Shown in pieces: positions 9,807 to 17,808 of a stretch of 64,000 nt of DNA (the first letter of the stretch is position 1; each line of letters starts with the position of its first letter). Source of the DNA: Paraneptunicella aestuarii (GTDB taxonomy: Bacteria > Pseudomonadota > Gammaproteobacteria > Enterobacterales > Alteromonadaceae); the NCBI RefSeq assembly GCF_019900845.1, contig NZ_CP074570.1, positions 1,488,001 through 1,552,000 of the forward strand, written 5' to 3'. Below the pieces are notes generated by a model. The model ran no database searches. It was not told where the DNA came from and worked only from the letters and a program-made list of their open reading frames with translations. A program made the position numbers and the translations under genes.

Positions 9807-11888
9807 ATGAAAAAACGCTTTTTAACTCTCTCTATCCTGACAACCTTTTCCGTTGTTACTGCGACTCATTCAGTTGCAGAAGACGCTGAATCTATTGAAA
9901 CCATTACCGTTACATCCGATTTTCGCGATAAGCCTATCGACGAGATCTCAAGCAGTGTATCGGTTTTATCTGAAAATGTGTTGAATCAGCGTCAGGCCAA
10001 GCACTTGGAAGAGCTACTGAATGTCGCGCCCAATCTGAATTTTAACAGTGGTGCAGGGCGCGGACGATTTATCCAAATTCGTGGTATTGGTGAACGTAGC
10101 CAATATGCTGAACCCATTAATCCATCGGTTGGCTTTATCATCGACGACATGGATTTTTCCGGTATGGCGGGTATTGGTACTTTGTTCGATGTTGAACAGG
10201 TCGAAGTCTTGCGTGGGCCACATGGTACTGAATTTGGTGCGTCAGCGATGGCTGGCGTAGTGAAGCTGAAAACCGTTGACCCCAGTGCTCTTGCCAGCGG
10301 TCATTTTCGTTTAAGCGTAGCACAGCAGGATACCTGGGAACTTGCCGCAGCTTACGGCGATAGCCTGAGTGACAAATGGCAATATCGAGTGGCTGTGCAA
10401 CAGTACGCCAGCGATGGTTTTATTAAAAACATCTATCTCGATCGTGAAGATACCGACAATATCGACGAGCTGACGTCACGTATCAAACTGCGCTATTTAG
10501 CCACTGAAAATCTAACGCTGGATTTTTCTTATCAGTATTTCGATATCGACAATGGCTACGATGCGTTTTCATTGGATAACGATGGTAAAACACGTTCAGA
10601 TGAACCCGGTTTTGATCGTCAAGAAACCCATGCTTTTGGCTTGAATGCGCAGTGGCGTCAGCCTTGGGGAACCGTCAAAGCCATCTATACCAACAATCAG
10701 TCCGACTTAGAGTATGGCTACGATGAAGACTGGACCTATGTGGGGTTTCATCCTTGGGAATACAGCTCAACGGATCACTACTTCCGTAATCGTGACAATA
10801 ACAGTCTGGATGTGCGCGTTGTTTCCAATGACAGCAGTAAGCTGCTCGCTGGCTCAACGTCGTGGGTTATTGGTGCTTATCTAAAGAATGTTGATGAAGA
10901 CGTTGTTCGGGAGTACACCTATGCGGAAGGGCGTCCTGCTAACGATTATCAGGTGGATACACTTGCGCTTTATGGCCAGTTGGATAGCCAATTGAGTGAG
11001 CAGTTAACCTTGATCACTGGCCTGCGTGTTGAGTCCACGGAAACGGACTACCAAGACAGTGCTGGTTTTGCGGAAACGTCTGACGATACCATCGTGGGTG
11101 GTAAGTTAGTGCTTGAGTATCAATCTGAGCAATCAGGTTTGCTTTATGGTGGTGTGTATCGAGGTTACAAGCTGGGGGGCTTTAATACCGATTTACGCAT
11201 TGCACCTGAATATCGTTTGTTTGAACCCGAGTACAATTGGAACTACGAAATCGGCATGAAGAATCGATTCCTGAACGACAAGTTGTACATGGGCATTTCT
11301 GCTTTTTATATGGAACGTAAGAACAATCAAATTGACGATTATTTCATTTTGGAAATCCCCGGAACGGGCGCGTTAAGTTTTGTGGATGTGAAGCTGAATG
11401 CCGATGTGGGAACTAATAAGGGCGTTGAAATTGAGTCTCGCTATGAACTGAATAACAGTGCCACTTTCTTTGCCAACATTGGTTTACTGGATGCGACGTT
11501 TGGGGATTTATACAACGCCAAAGGTGAATACGTGCCAGAACGGGAACAGGCACAAGCGCCAAGTTATACCTTCAATGTGGGCATGGTAATCGACGTTACA
11601 GAGCATTTGCGTATGAGTTTGGAAGCTGACGGCAAGGACGAACATTATTTTTCTGATGGTCATAACGAACGCTCTAGCGCTTATGTGCTGTGGCATACCC
11701 GCTTTGTTTACCAAATGAATGACTGGGAATGGTCAATTTGGGGTAAAAACATCTTTGATAAAAGGTATTATGTGCGAGGCTTTGGCGGATTTAATAATGA
11801 TCCGAGAGAGTATTATGAAGGCGAAAAGCCTTATTATCAGCTAGGCGATGGTCGTCAGTTTGGATTGTCTGTGGACTATCACTTCTAA
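9807..11888 (+). CDS. TonB-dependent outer-membrane receptor, predicted thiamine uptake
   Basis: This 693-aa outer-membrane receptor uses TonB/ExbBD energy to import a ligand. It has a signal peptide (MKKRFLTLSILTTFSVVTAT, cut near residue 25), a TonB-box-like ETITVTSDF, and a plug domain with IQIRGIGERSQY and VEVLRGPHGTEFGASAMAGV. A 22-strand barrel ends in an aromatic residue (VDYHF). The ATG at 9807 is chosen because it gives a proper signal peptide and has AGAAGAG in front; an upstream in-frame ATG (9726) would start inside the riboswitch platform. Control by a TPP riboswitch and linkage to a PnuT-like permease and a thiamine-kinase-like gene make thiamine or a precursor the likely ligand. 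This matches known riboswitch-linked receptors in Bacteroidetes and Gammaproteobacteria. It is not assigned to the NRPS product. Confidence 0.92.
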   Translation: MKKRFLTLSILTTFSVVTATHSVAEDAESIETITVTSDFRDKPIDEISSSVSVLSENVLNQRQAKHLEELLNVAPNLNFNSGAGRGRFIQIRGIGERSQYAEPINPSVGFIIDDMDFSGMAGIGTLFDVEQVEVLRGPHGTEFGASAMAGVVKLKTVDPSALASGHFRLSVAQQDTWELAAAYGDSLSDKWQYRVAVQQYASDGFIKNIYLDREDTDNIDELTSRIKLRYLATENLTLDFSYQYFDIDNGYDAFSLDNDGKTRSDEPGFDRQETHAFGLNAQWRQPWGTVKAIYTNNQSDLEYGYDEDWTYVGFHPWEYSSTDHYFRNRDNNSLDVRVVSNDSSKLLAGSTSWVIGAYLKNVDEDVVREYTYAEGRPANDYQVDTLALYGQLDSQLSEQLTLITGLRVESTETDYQDSAGFAETSDDTIVGGKLVLEYQSEQSGLLYGGVYRGYKLGGFNTDLRIAPEYRLFEPEYNWNYEIGMKNRFLNDKLYMGISAFYMERKNNQIDDYFILEIPGTGALSFVDVKLNADVGTNKGVEIESRYELNNSATFFANIGLLDATFGDLYNAKGEYVPEREQAQAPSYTFNVGMVIDVTEHLRMSLEADGKDEHYFSDGHNERSSAYVLWHTRFVYQMNDWEWSIWGKNIFDKRYYVRGFGGFNNDPREYYEGEKPYYQLGDGRQFGLSVDYHF

Positions 11889-11922
11889 TTCAGACTTTAC
11901 CAAGCTAAACAAGAGAAAGCAC

Positions 11923-12546
11923 ATGGACAACATTTTAAATGAGCTAAGCGCAATGACCAGTTTGGAATTCATTGCTGCTATTTTAGCTCTACTTTATGTT
12001 TGGTTTGCAGCCAGACAAAACATTTGGTGTTGGCTGTGTGCTTTTATTAGCTCATCCATATATACCTGGATTTTCTGGCAAGTCGCCTTGCCCTTTCAAT
12101 CTGCGCTGAATCTTTACTACGTCATCATGGCGGTATTTGGGTGGTGGAGTTGGCGCGGGATCCAGAACCAGAAACAACAATCGGTGATCCGACATTTCCC
12201 TATAACCTGGCATTTGGCAGCAATCGCTGGGCTTATTTTGTTGTCTATTGGCTTGTCACATTATGTGAATGATACTCACGATATTGGTTATTTTGGCTAT
12301 CTGGATGCCGGGGTTGCGTTATTTAGTGTGTTTACTACATTTCTGGTCACCCAGAAGGTATTGGAGAACTGGATATACTGGATTTTTATTAACTCTGCCG
12401 CTTGTTATTTGTATGCCAGCCAAGGATTATTGTTCACAACCGGGTTGTTCATCATTTATGTGGTAATGTCGTTGTATGGTTTGTATGCTTGGCGTTGTAG
12501 TCAGAATGCCGCCGATGATATTAGCAGTACGCATTTTGCGCCGTGA
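11923..12546 (+). CDS. pnuT: PnuC/PnuT-family inner-membrane vitamin transporter (thiamine)
   Basis: A 207-aa polytopic membrane protein of the PnuC family, which facilitates diffusion of nicotinamide riboside (PnuC) or thiamine (PnuT). About seven hydrophobic segments are visible. Family marks include WFAARQNIWCWLCAFISS near the N-terminus, YVIMAVFGWWSWRG in the middle and YVVMSLYGLYAWR at the end. The ATG at 11923 has AGAGAAAG before it and follows the receptor stop by 34 bp, so it shares the riboswitch-controlled transcript. The operon context favours thiamine. Once inside, thiamine would be trapped by the kinase encoded next. Confidence 0.88.
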   Translation: MDNILNELSAMTSLEFIAAILALLYVWFAARQNIWCWLCAFISSSIYTWIFWQVALPFQSALNLYYVIMAVFGWWSWRGIQNQKQQSVIRHFPITWHLAAIAGLILLSIGLSHYVNDTHDIGYFGYLDAGVALFSVFTTFLVTQKVLENWIYWIFINSAACYLYASQGLLFTTGLFIIYVVMSLYGLYAWRCSQNAADDISSTHFAP

Positions 12547-12616
12547 GCTGATATGACATTCAGTAGTAAATAGCCTTAGCAGTCCATAGTGGCTCTTAGT
12601 AGTAATAGGTGAAGTA

Positions 12617-13465
12617 ATGGAAGTCGTGGAAGTAAAAAGAGAAAACGCAACTGAGGATGTGACAGACACAGTTAAGGAATATGTCTCGTCGTTATCTATT
12701 ACTGATTCCAGATATCAGCTGACTCCCTTGCAGCATCAAACCAGTAATCTTCATTTTCGCTTGGAAACTGAAAAGGCCAATCCTGGTACTGAGTATTTTG
12801 TGAAGCATTTTCAGCGAACGCATTTTATTCCGGTAAACCGACAAGCGAATTTTACCTTACAACGACAGGTGGCTGACGCTGGTTATGCGCCTATGCCTGT
12901 GAGCTTGTCTGAGGATCACCAAATTCAGGTGGAACACTGGGTTGAGCAAGAGCCCATGAACCAGTGTAGCCGCCAGCAAAAAGTGTGTAAGGCGGCAGAA
13001 GTGCTGGCGCATATTCATCAGTTGCCTATTTGTGTCACTGAAATGAACCTGTTAGCAAATTGGCAGCGCTATCTGGATTTTATTCCTGCGCATTATCATG
13101 ACGATTTATGTCAGCGTATGGATGCTTGTACATCCATATGGGAAACCTCGAATGCCTTATGCTTATGCCACCATGATATGTCTTTCGGGCATATTGCTGG
13201 CTTGGGCTCAAATGTTATCTTTGATTGGGAATATGCGGCACTTGGCGATCCTCATTTCGATTTGGCCTGCTGCATTTTAATTAATCAGCTAACACAACCT
13301 GAAATTCAATGCTTGCTGGAAGTTTACTGTGCCTATTTTCCTTCGGCTGTGGAGTCTTTCGTGACAGAGAATGTCACGAAAATGCTACCCGTTGCATTGC
13401 TGACAAATGACCTTTGGCAACTGGCATATGACAATAATCAAGCAGTTGATTCTAATCGAGGCTAA
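12617..13465 (+). CDS. Thiamine-kinase-like phosphotransferase (ThiK/choline kinase fold)
   Basis: This 282-aa protein has the aminoglycoside phosphotransferase/choline kinase fold. It shows the catalytic loop LCHHDMSFGH (near residues 184-193) and the metal-binding segment VIFDWEYAALGDPHFDLAC. Position third in a TPP-regulated receptor-permease operon points to thiamine kinase, which makes thiamine monophosphate and so traps imported vitamin. The catalytic loop is unusual: relatives have HxDxxxxN, but here the Asn position is His (HDMSFGH), which may alter metal binding. The start has AGGTGA 6 bp upstream. It begins 70 bp after the permease stop. Substrate is inferred from context; sequence alone gives only a small-molecule kinase. 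Confidence 0.75.
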   Translation: MEVVEVKRENATEDVTDTVKEYVSSLSITDSRYQLTPLQHQTSNLHFRLETEKANPGTEYFVKHFQRTHFIPVNRQANFTLQRQVADAGYAPMPVSLSEDHQIQVEHWVEQEPMNQCSRQQKVCKAAEVLAHIHQLPICVTEMNLLANWQRYLDFIPAHYHDDLCQRMDACTSIWETSNALCLCHHDMSFGHIAGLGSNVIFDWEYAALGDPHFDLACCILINQLTQPEIQCLLEVYCAYFPSAVESFVTENVTKMLPVALLTNDLWQLAYDNNQAVDSNRG

Positions 13466-13471
13466 AACCTC

Positions 13472-13499
13472 TTTACCTTTTAATGTGTATGGGTATAAT
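13472..13499 (+). promoter_or_regulatory. Predicted tRNA-Trp promoter
   Basis: TTTACC (13472-13477) and a perfect TATAAT (13494-13499) are separated by 16 bp. Initiation would fall near 13506, about 80 nt before the mature tRNA 5' end. Confidence 0.6.
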
Positions 13500-13587
13500 G
13501 CCGCAGCTTGTCCAGTGAAAGGGCAAGCGGATAGCAACAATTCAAGTAATAAAGATCATCTTAAGGACTTTATTGTTGCAGCAGGAT

Positions 13588-13664
13588 AGGGGTGTAGTTC
13601 CAATTGGTAGAACAGCGGTCTCCAAAACCGATGGTTGGGGGTTCGAGTCCCTCCACCCCTGCCA
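13588..13664 (+). tRNA. trpT: tRNA-Trp (anticodon CCA)
   Basis: A 77-nt cloverleaf with a 7-bp acceptor stem AGGGGTG/CACCCCT, the anticodon loop CTCCAAA with CCA at 13622-13624, a T-arm containing GGTTCGAGTCC, and encoded discriminator G plus CCA (13661-13664). It closely follows the E. coli tRNA-Trp sequence. It stands alone between the thiamine operon and holD. Confidence 0.97.
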
Positions 13665-13703
13665 TGTTCCTTTCTTAACATCTTCCACAGCGAGTGTTGA
13701 TTG

Positions 13704-14240
13704 ATGATAAACCAGGAGCAATACCGTAAAGCAATACTCAGTGAGTTAGGTATTACTCAATGGCGTTTGTCCGAGGCCAATCTACTCGATAAATCCTATG
13801 CAGACTCTAATCCAGAGATGCGAGATATGTTAGAAACGAGTGTTTCTAGCGAAGATACTTCTAATCAGAGTCAGCCCTTAGAGAGCAAATCTCAAGAATC
13901 AGTGCTGGCAGAACCCACTAAAGAAGTCATTGACGTTACCGGGAAACTGGTGATTGAAGCCGGTCTTAAATCCAACTATCCCATATGGTTTTGGCAGGAT
14001 TTGTCTCTTGCGTTGAATCATCCACTGGAAGAAATTATCTGGTTGTCTGATTCACAAGAGCCTCAAGGCGAGGCATTGTGTTTCATTCGGGTTCAGAATG
14101 ATGGTAATTACTCAGGCCAATATACATCCGATATCCAATTACCGCTTCCTGCCGATTCAAATGTGAATTCGCTTCTCAATGCTGGCAGCAAGAAAACCTT
14201 ATGGGATAAACTGCAAGCTGTACTTAAATCTAGTGAATAA
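13704..14240 (+). CDS. holD: DNA polymerase III psi subunit (HolD-like)
   Basis: A 178-aa protein whose N-terminus carries LSELGITQWRLSEANLL, matching the LGITQW signature near the start of HolD. Its C-terminal KKTLWDKLQAVL fits the end of the psi fold. Psi binds chi and links the clamp loader to single-strand-binding protein. An acidic, Ser/Gln-rich insertion (residues about 35-80) makes it longer than the E. coli protein of roughly 137 aa. The gene immediately precedes rimI, the arrangement found in enterobacteria and many other Gammaproteobacteria, which supports the call. A TTG codon lies just before the chosen ATG. HolD diverges fast, so identity rests partly on synteny. Confidence 0.72.
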   Translation: MINQEQYRKAILSELGITQWRLSEANLLDKSYADSNPEMRDMLETSVSSEDTSNQSQPLESKSQESVLAEPTKEVIDVTGKLVIEAGLKSNYPIWFWQDLSLALNHPLEEIIWLSDSQEPQGEALCFIRVQNDGNYSGQYTSDIQLPLPADSNVNSLLNAGSKKTLWDKLQAVLKSSE

Positions 14241-14253
14241 ATAGAGGTAGAGC

Positions 14254-14703
14254 TTGGAACCGCAATTTCAATTCATTTCTCCGGATGATTATGAAGCTGC
14301 TTTTAAGTTACAAACCGGATGCCATTCATATCCTTGGTCACGCAGCCAATTTGCCGATTGTTTAACTGAACCTTACTTTGCTGTTCAAATGCTACTGGAT
14401 GATGAAGTTGTCGGTTATTACGTGGGCTTAAAGGTTTCGGTTGAATGCACTCTCATGGATATTGGTATTGCCAAGGACGCACGAGGCAAGAGCCTGGGTA
14501 AGGAATTGCTGAAGCACTTTTTGCGTGAATGCAACAAACGCCAAGCGGAAGAAGCCTGGCTGGAAGTGCGCATATCGAATACTCCAGCGATTAATCTTTA
14601 TACTCAAATGCAGTTTGAAGAAATTGAAGTTCGCAAGGATTATTATCCTACCGCCGATGGGCGTGAAGACGCGATTATTATGAAGCTGACGCTTGGGCAG
14701 TAG
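14254..14703 (+). CDS. rimI: Ribosomal protein S18 alanine N-acetyltransferase RimI
   Basis: A 149-aa GNAT-fold enzyme that acetylates the N-terminal alanine of ribosomal protein S18. It shows the acetyl-CoA-binding motif DIGIAKDARGKSLGKELL, and the typical family segment AWLEVRISNTPAINLYTQMQF with the R(x)SNxxAixLY pattern. RKDYYP follows near the C-terminus, as in RimI. The start is TTG at 14254 with AGAGGTAG 4 bp upstream. It lies 13 bp after holD and is probably co-transcribed. It is the last gene before a long AT-rich spacer. Confidence 0.93.
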   Translation: MEPQFQFISPDDYEAAFKLQTGCHSYPWSRSQFADCLTEPYFAVQMLLDDEVVGYYVGLKVSVECTLMDIGIAKDARGKSLGKELLKHFLRECNKRQAEEAWLEVRISNTPAINLYTQMQFEEIEVRKDYYPTADGREDAIIMKLTLGQ

Positions 14704-15315
14704 GTCTTGGTTTTGCAGTGCTAATTGTGTTGGATATTGCATCAAGCCAAGTAAAAATAACCGCAGATGAGCTAATAAAATAAGAAGAGCTAATAGAACC
14801 ACATCGTCAAGCTGAACTCGTTTCAGCTTCTCCTTCCTTTTCCACAAAATCGTAATAGTATTAAACCTTCTTTTTTATTATTTCTTAGATTTAATTAATT
14901 GAGTTTCTCTAATTTGATATAGCTAAATATTATTAATTTTTGATAAGAAAATTACTATCCAAAACATCCGTTTTTTTCATCAATTATTTTCAAATAATCC
15001 ATCCTGAATCATTTAAGAAATGCAAATATTTAACCCATTTGGTGTGTTTGTTTTTTATCCTGAAATCAGTTTACAACAAGTGAGTGGCTGGTTATTATTT
15101 TTGGCGAAATGTGGTGTAAGTAATTGTAAAATAACAAAAAAGTAAAAAATATTCATCGTTTTGGTATTAAATTTTTACTACCTCAAGTCTGATTCAATTT
15201 CACATTTCAATATTTTTACTTCTAAAACAGCTTTTTAAATAACGAGCTTTTTAAAAGAAGTAACCGAATTAACTGCCATTAATAGTGGCTGAAATTTTAT
15301 AACGGGCTGCTTGTG
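14704..15315 (+). promoter_or_regulatory. 612-bp AT-rich spacer and presumed promoter region of the NRPS operon
   Basis: No credible gene lies here; a minus-strand frame entering from rimI is a shadow. Base composition turns strikingly AT-rich from about 14870 to 15260, unlike both flanks. A direct repeat, AGCTTTTTAAA at 15229-15239 and 15245-15255 (period 16 bp), lies some 60 bp before the first gene and could bind a regulator. I looked for a Fur box and a sigma-54 promoter and found nothing convincing. The operon promoter must lie in this interval but I cannot point to one -35/-10 pair with confidence. Confidence 0.5.
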
Positions 15316-17808
15316 ATGTTGAATAATTCATTTCCAATATTAAGTCGTTTTATGGCATGGATTATTGCCCCTGTTTTAGTCGGGTTAATTTGGGGCTATC
15401 AACATTTTAATCAAAGTTTGCCGCAAATATCGGGTGAGGTGAAATTAAATGGGTTGTCGGCACAAGTTGAAATTGTGCGTGATAGCAATGCTGTGCCTCA
15501 CATTTATGCGAAGCAGGATCCGGACGCCTTTTTCGCTTTGGGCTATGTGCATGCACAGGATCGCTTATGGCAAATGATGTATCAGCGTCGTTTTGGGCAA
15601 GGGCGGCTAAGTGAAGTCTTAGGGTTTGATGCGCTGAATATTGATAAGTTGATGCGCACACTGGGGTTGCATCATTTGTCCAGCCAAACCATTGCTCATC
15701 TGGATAAGCAAACACAAGTTAGCCTGCAAGCCTACGCTGACGGCATCAATGCCTGGTTAAGTGAAGGCCATGTATTGCCGCCGGAGTTTAGCATTCTGGA
15801 TCTCACGCCTGAGAAATGGCAGCCATCAGACTCTGTACTGTTGTTAAAGTTAATGGCATTGGATTTGGGTCAGAACTTCGGCGACGAATTAACCTTTGAT
15901 TCTTTGGTCAAGGAACTTGGGCTGCAAAAAGCGGCGCAACTAACGCCAAATTATCCAGAAGAAGGAGTCACTGTCACGGAAGCGAATGACCTCACTTCTC
16001 CTCAATTGAATCGTGAATTACTGTCTTTAAGCGACACCATCCAACGGCCTTCCGGTGTTAGCAATGCTGCGATTGGGAGCAATGCCTGGGTTGTTTCTGG
16101 CCGTCATACCGTGTCGGGTTTACCGCTGTTATCAGCCGACCCGCATTTGGCGAATCAAATCCCGGCTTTGTGGTATCTGGCTGAGATTCAGGGTGACAAG
16201 CTGCACGCCATTGGTGCTACCTACCCGGGAGTACCTTTTGTTATTTATGGTCACAATGGCTTGATTAGCTGGGCAAGCACCAATTTAACTGCCGATGTTC
16301 AAGACCTCTATGTCGAACGCGTTCATCCCGTGCATGAGGATATGTATGAGGTTGATGGTCAGTGGCAGGCTATGACGGTTCGCGAGGAATGGATCAAGGT
16401 GAAGTCTGATTTGCCGGAAATGCTGGATGATCCGGTTCCTCCGCTAAAATGGCTGGCTCGCAGCACTCGCCATGGGCCGTTAATCAGTGATGCCATGGGA
16501 AAAGTGGAAAACCCATTGGCCATGCGTTGGACTGCATTAATCGCTAGCGATACCTCAATGGATAGCTTGCGTGATATCAATTATGCCCGGGATTGGCATG
16601 AGTTTACTGAAGCGATCCAGGATTACGTCGCCCCTGCCTTAAATTACCTGTATGCCGATATTCACGGCAATATCGCTTACACAGCGGCTGGTCATATTCC
16701 GGTCAGGCAACAAGGTGACGGACGTTTACCTGTTCCCGGCTGGCGTTCAGATTATGAATGGCTTGGCATGATCCCCTTTAATGAGTTGCCCAATGGCATT
16801 AATCCTGCTCAGGGATTCTTTGTCAGTGCCAACAATAAGATTCATAGCGACGATTACCCTTACCTGATATCCAGCAGTTGGTCGCCACCTTATCGCGCAG
16901 AAAGAATTACAGAACTTCTTCAAGCTCAAATTACCGCAGGTATTAAGTTTCAGGTTGAGGATTTCTCACAGATGCAAGGGGATGTGGTGAGTTTGCAGGC
17001 GAAAAAGCTGGTCAACTTTTTGGCGAGCTTAACACCTGAAACTCAAGTGCAGAGCCAGGTATTGGCGCGTTTGTCGGATTGGCAGGGGAATTTAACCGCA
17101 GACAGTGAAAGCGCTGCTATTTTTCAGTCCTGGCTACGTAATTTTAATGCGCTCTTGGTGAAGGACGATCTGCGCGGCGACTTATTACATGTCGCTCGCG
17201 GTGATGAATTACAAGGTCTGGTCAATCGCATCCAGCCCGTATTTATTGAACATCTTCTTAATGCGCCTGATTCTGATGAGTCTCGCATGTGGTGCGACCA
17301 AGCCCATACGCCAGAAATGGAAACCTGTCAGCAATTAGCACTACTGGCCTTGGATGATGCCATTGCCGAACTGAATAAACATGCTGGCACAGACGGAACC
17401 TGGGGCGATGTGCATCACAGCGTTTATCCGCACCCGGTATTTACTCATGTACAACTGCTTGATTATCTCTTTGATCGTGAAGTCCCCGGTTCTGGTGATG
17501 CTTTCACCATTAATGTTGCCGACTGGCAGTATTCTGAAGATAAAGGCTATCAACAGCGAATTGGCCCGAACTATCGTCAGGTTGTTGATATGAGCAACGT
17601 GCAAGCGAGCGGCTTTATTACCAGTACAGGGCAAAGTGGCAATATCCTCAGCCCGCATTACGACGACTACATTCTGGCTCATAAACATAATCAGTTATTT
17701 CCCATGTACTTTGGGAAAGCGCACTTGCCTCAAGGTGCTTCGGTGTTGCGCCTTGTGCCCGCAACATCCTCTAAAGAATCAAATCGAGCATTGGGAGAGG
17801 CAGAATAA
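15316..17808 (+). CDS. Penicillin acylase-family (PvdQ-like) periplasmic Ntn amidohydrolase
   Basis: This 830-aa protein belongs to the penicillin G acylase / AHL acylase / PvdQ family of N-terminal-nucleophile hydrolases, which self-cleave into alpha and beta chains. An N-terminal hydrophobic segment (WIIAPVLVGLIWGY) exports or anchors it. The alpha part has the family motifs ALGYVHAQDRLWQM and GRLSEVLG. The self-cleavage point is Gly-Ser in AIGSNAWVVSG, making Ser255 (from this start) the nucleophile, followed by LLSADPHL. TYPGVPFVIYGHN and the AGHIPVR segment fit the beta chain. It leads the NRPS operon, overlapping the exporter gene by one base (TAATG). In pyoverdine biosynthesis PvdQ removes the fatty acyl chain in the periplasm; the FAAL start of this NRPS suggests the same job here. 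GTG at 15313 is an alternative start. Confidence 0.9.
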   Translation: MLNNSFPILSRFMAWIIAPVLVGLIWGYQHFNQSLPQISGEVKLNGLSAQVEIVRDSNAVPHIYAKQDPDAFFALGYVHAQDRLWQMMYQRRFGQGRLSEVLGFDALNIDKLMRTLGLHHLSSQTIAHLDKQTQVSLQAYADGINAWLSEGHVLPPEFSILDLTPEKWQPSDSVLLLKLMALDLGQNFGDELTFDSLVKELGLQKAAQLTPNYPEEGVTVTEANDLTSPQLNRELLSLSDTIQRPSGVSNAAIGSNAWVVSGRHTVSGLPLLSADPHLANQIPALWYLAEIQGDKLHAIGATYPGVPFVIYGHNGLISWASTNLTADVQDLYVERVHPVHEDMYEVDGQWQAMTVREEWIKVKSDLPEMLDDPVPPLKWLARSTRHGPLISDAMGKVENPLAMRWTALIASDTSMDSLRDINYARDWHEFTEAIQDYVAPALNYLYADIHGNIAYTAAGHIPVRQQGDGRLPVPGWRSDYEWLGMIPFNELPNGINPAQGFFVSANNKIHSDDYPYLISSSWSPPYRAERITELLQAQITAGIKFQVEDFSQMQGDVVSLQAKKLVNFLASLTPETQVQSQVLARLSDWQGNLTADSESAAIFQSWLRNFNALLVKDDLRGDLLHVARGDELQGLVNRIQPVFIEHLLNAPDSDESRMWCDQAHTPEMETCQQLALLALDDAIAELNKHAGTDGTWGDVHHSVYPHPVFTHVQLLDYLFDREVPGSGDAFTINVADWQYSEDKGYQQRIGPNYRQVVDMSNVQASGFITSTGQSGNILSPHYDDYILAHKHNQLFPMYFGKAHLPQGASVLRLVPATSSKESNRALGEAE

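Noticed and set aside
9807..11888. TonB receptor as uptake receptor for the NRPS product (siderophore)
   Set aside because: It is under a TPP riboswitch and in an operon with thiamine transport and kinase genes; it is separated from the NRPS by tRNA-Trp, holD and rimI.
14428..14847. Minus-strand frame of 139 aa over rimI
   Set aside because: It is antisense to a well-conserved gene and has no domain or credible start.
14704..15315. Fur box or sigma-54 promoter upstream of the NRPS operon
   Set aside because: Only weak partial matches were found (for example AAATATTATTAATTTTTGAT); none kept the palindrome or the -24/-12 spacing.
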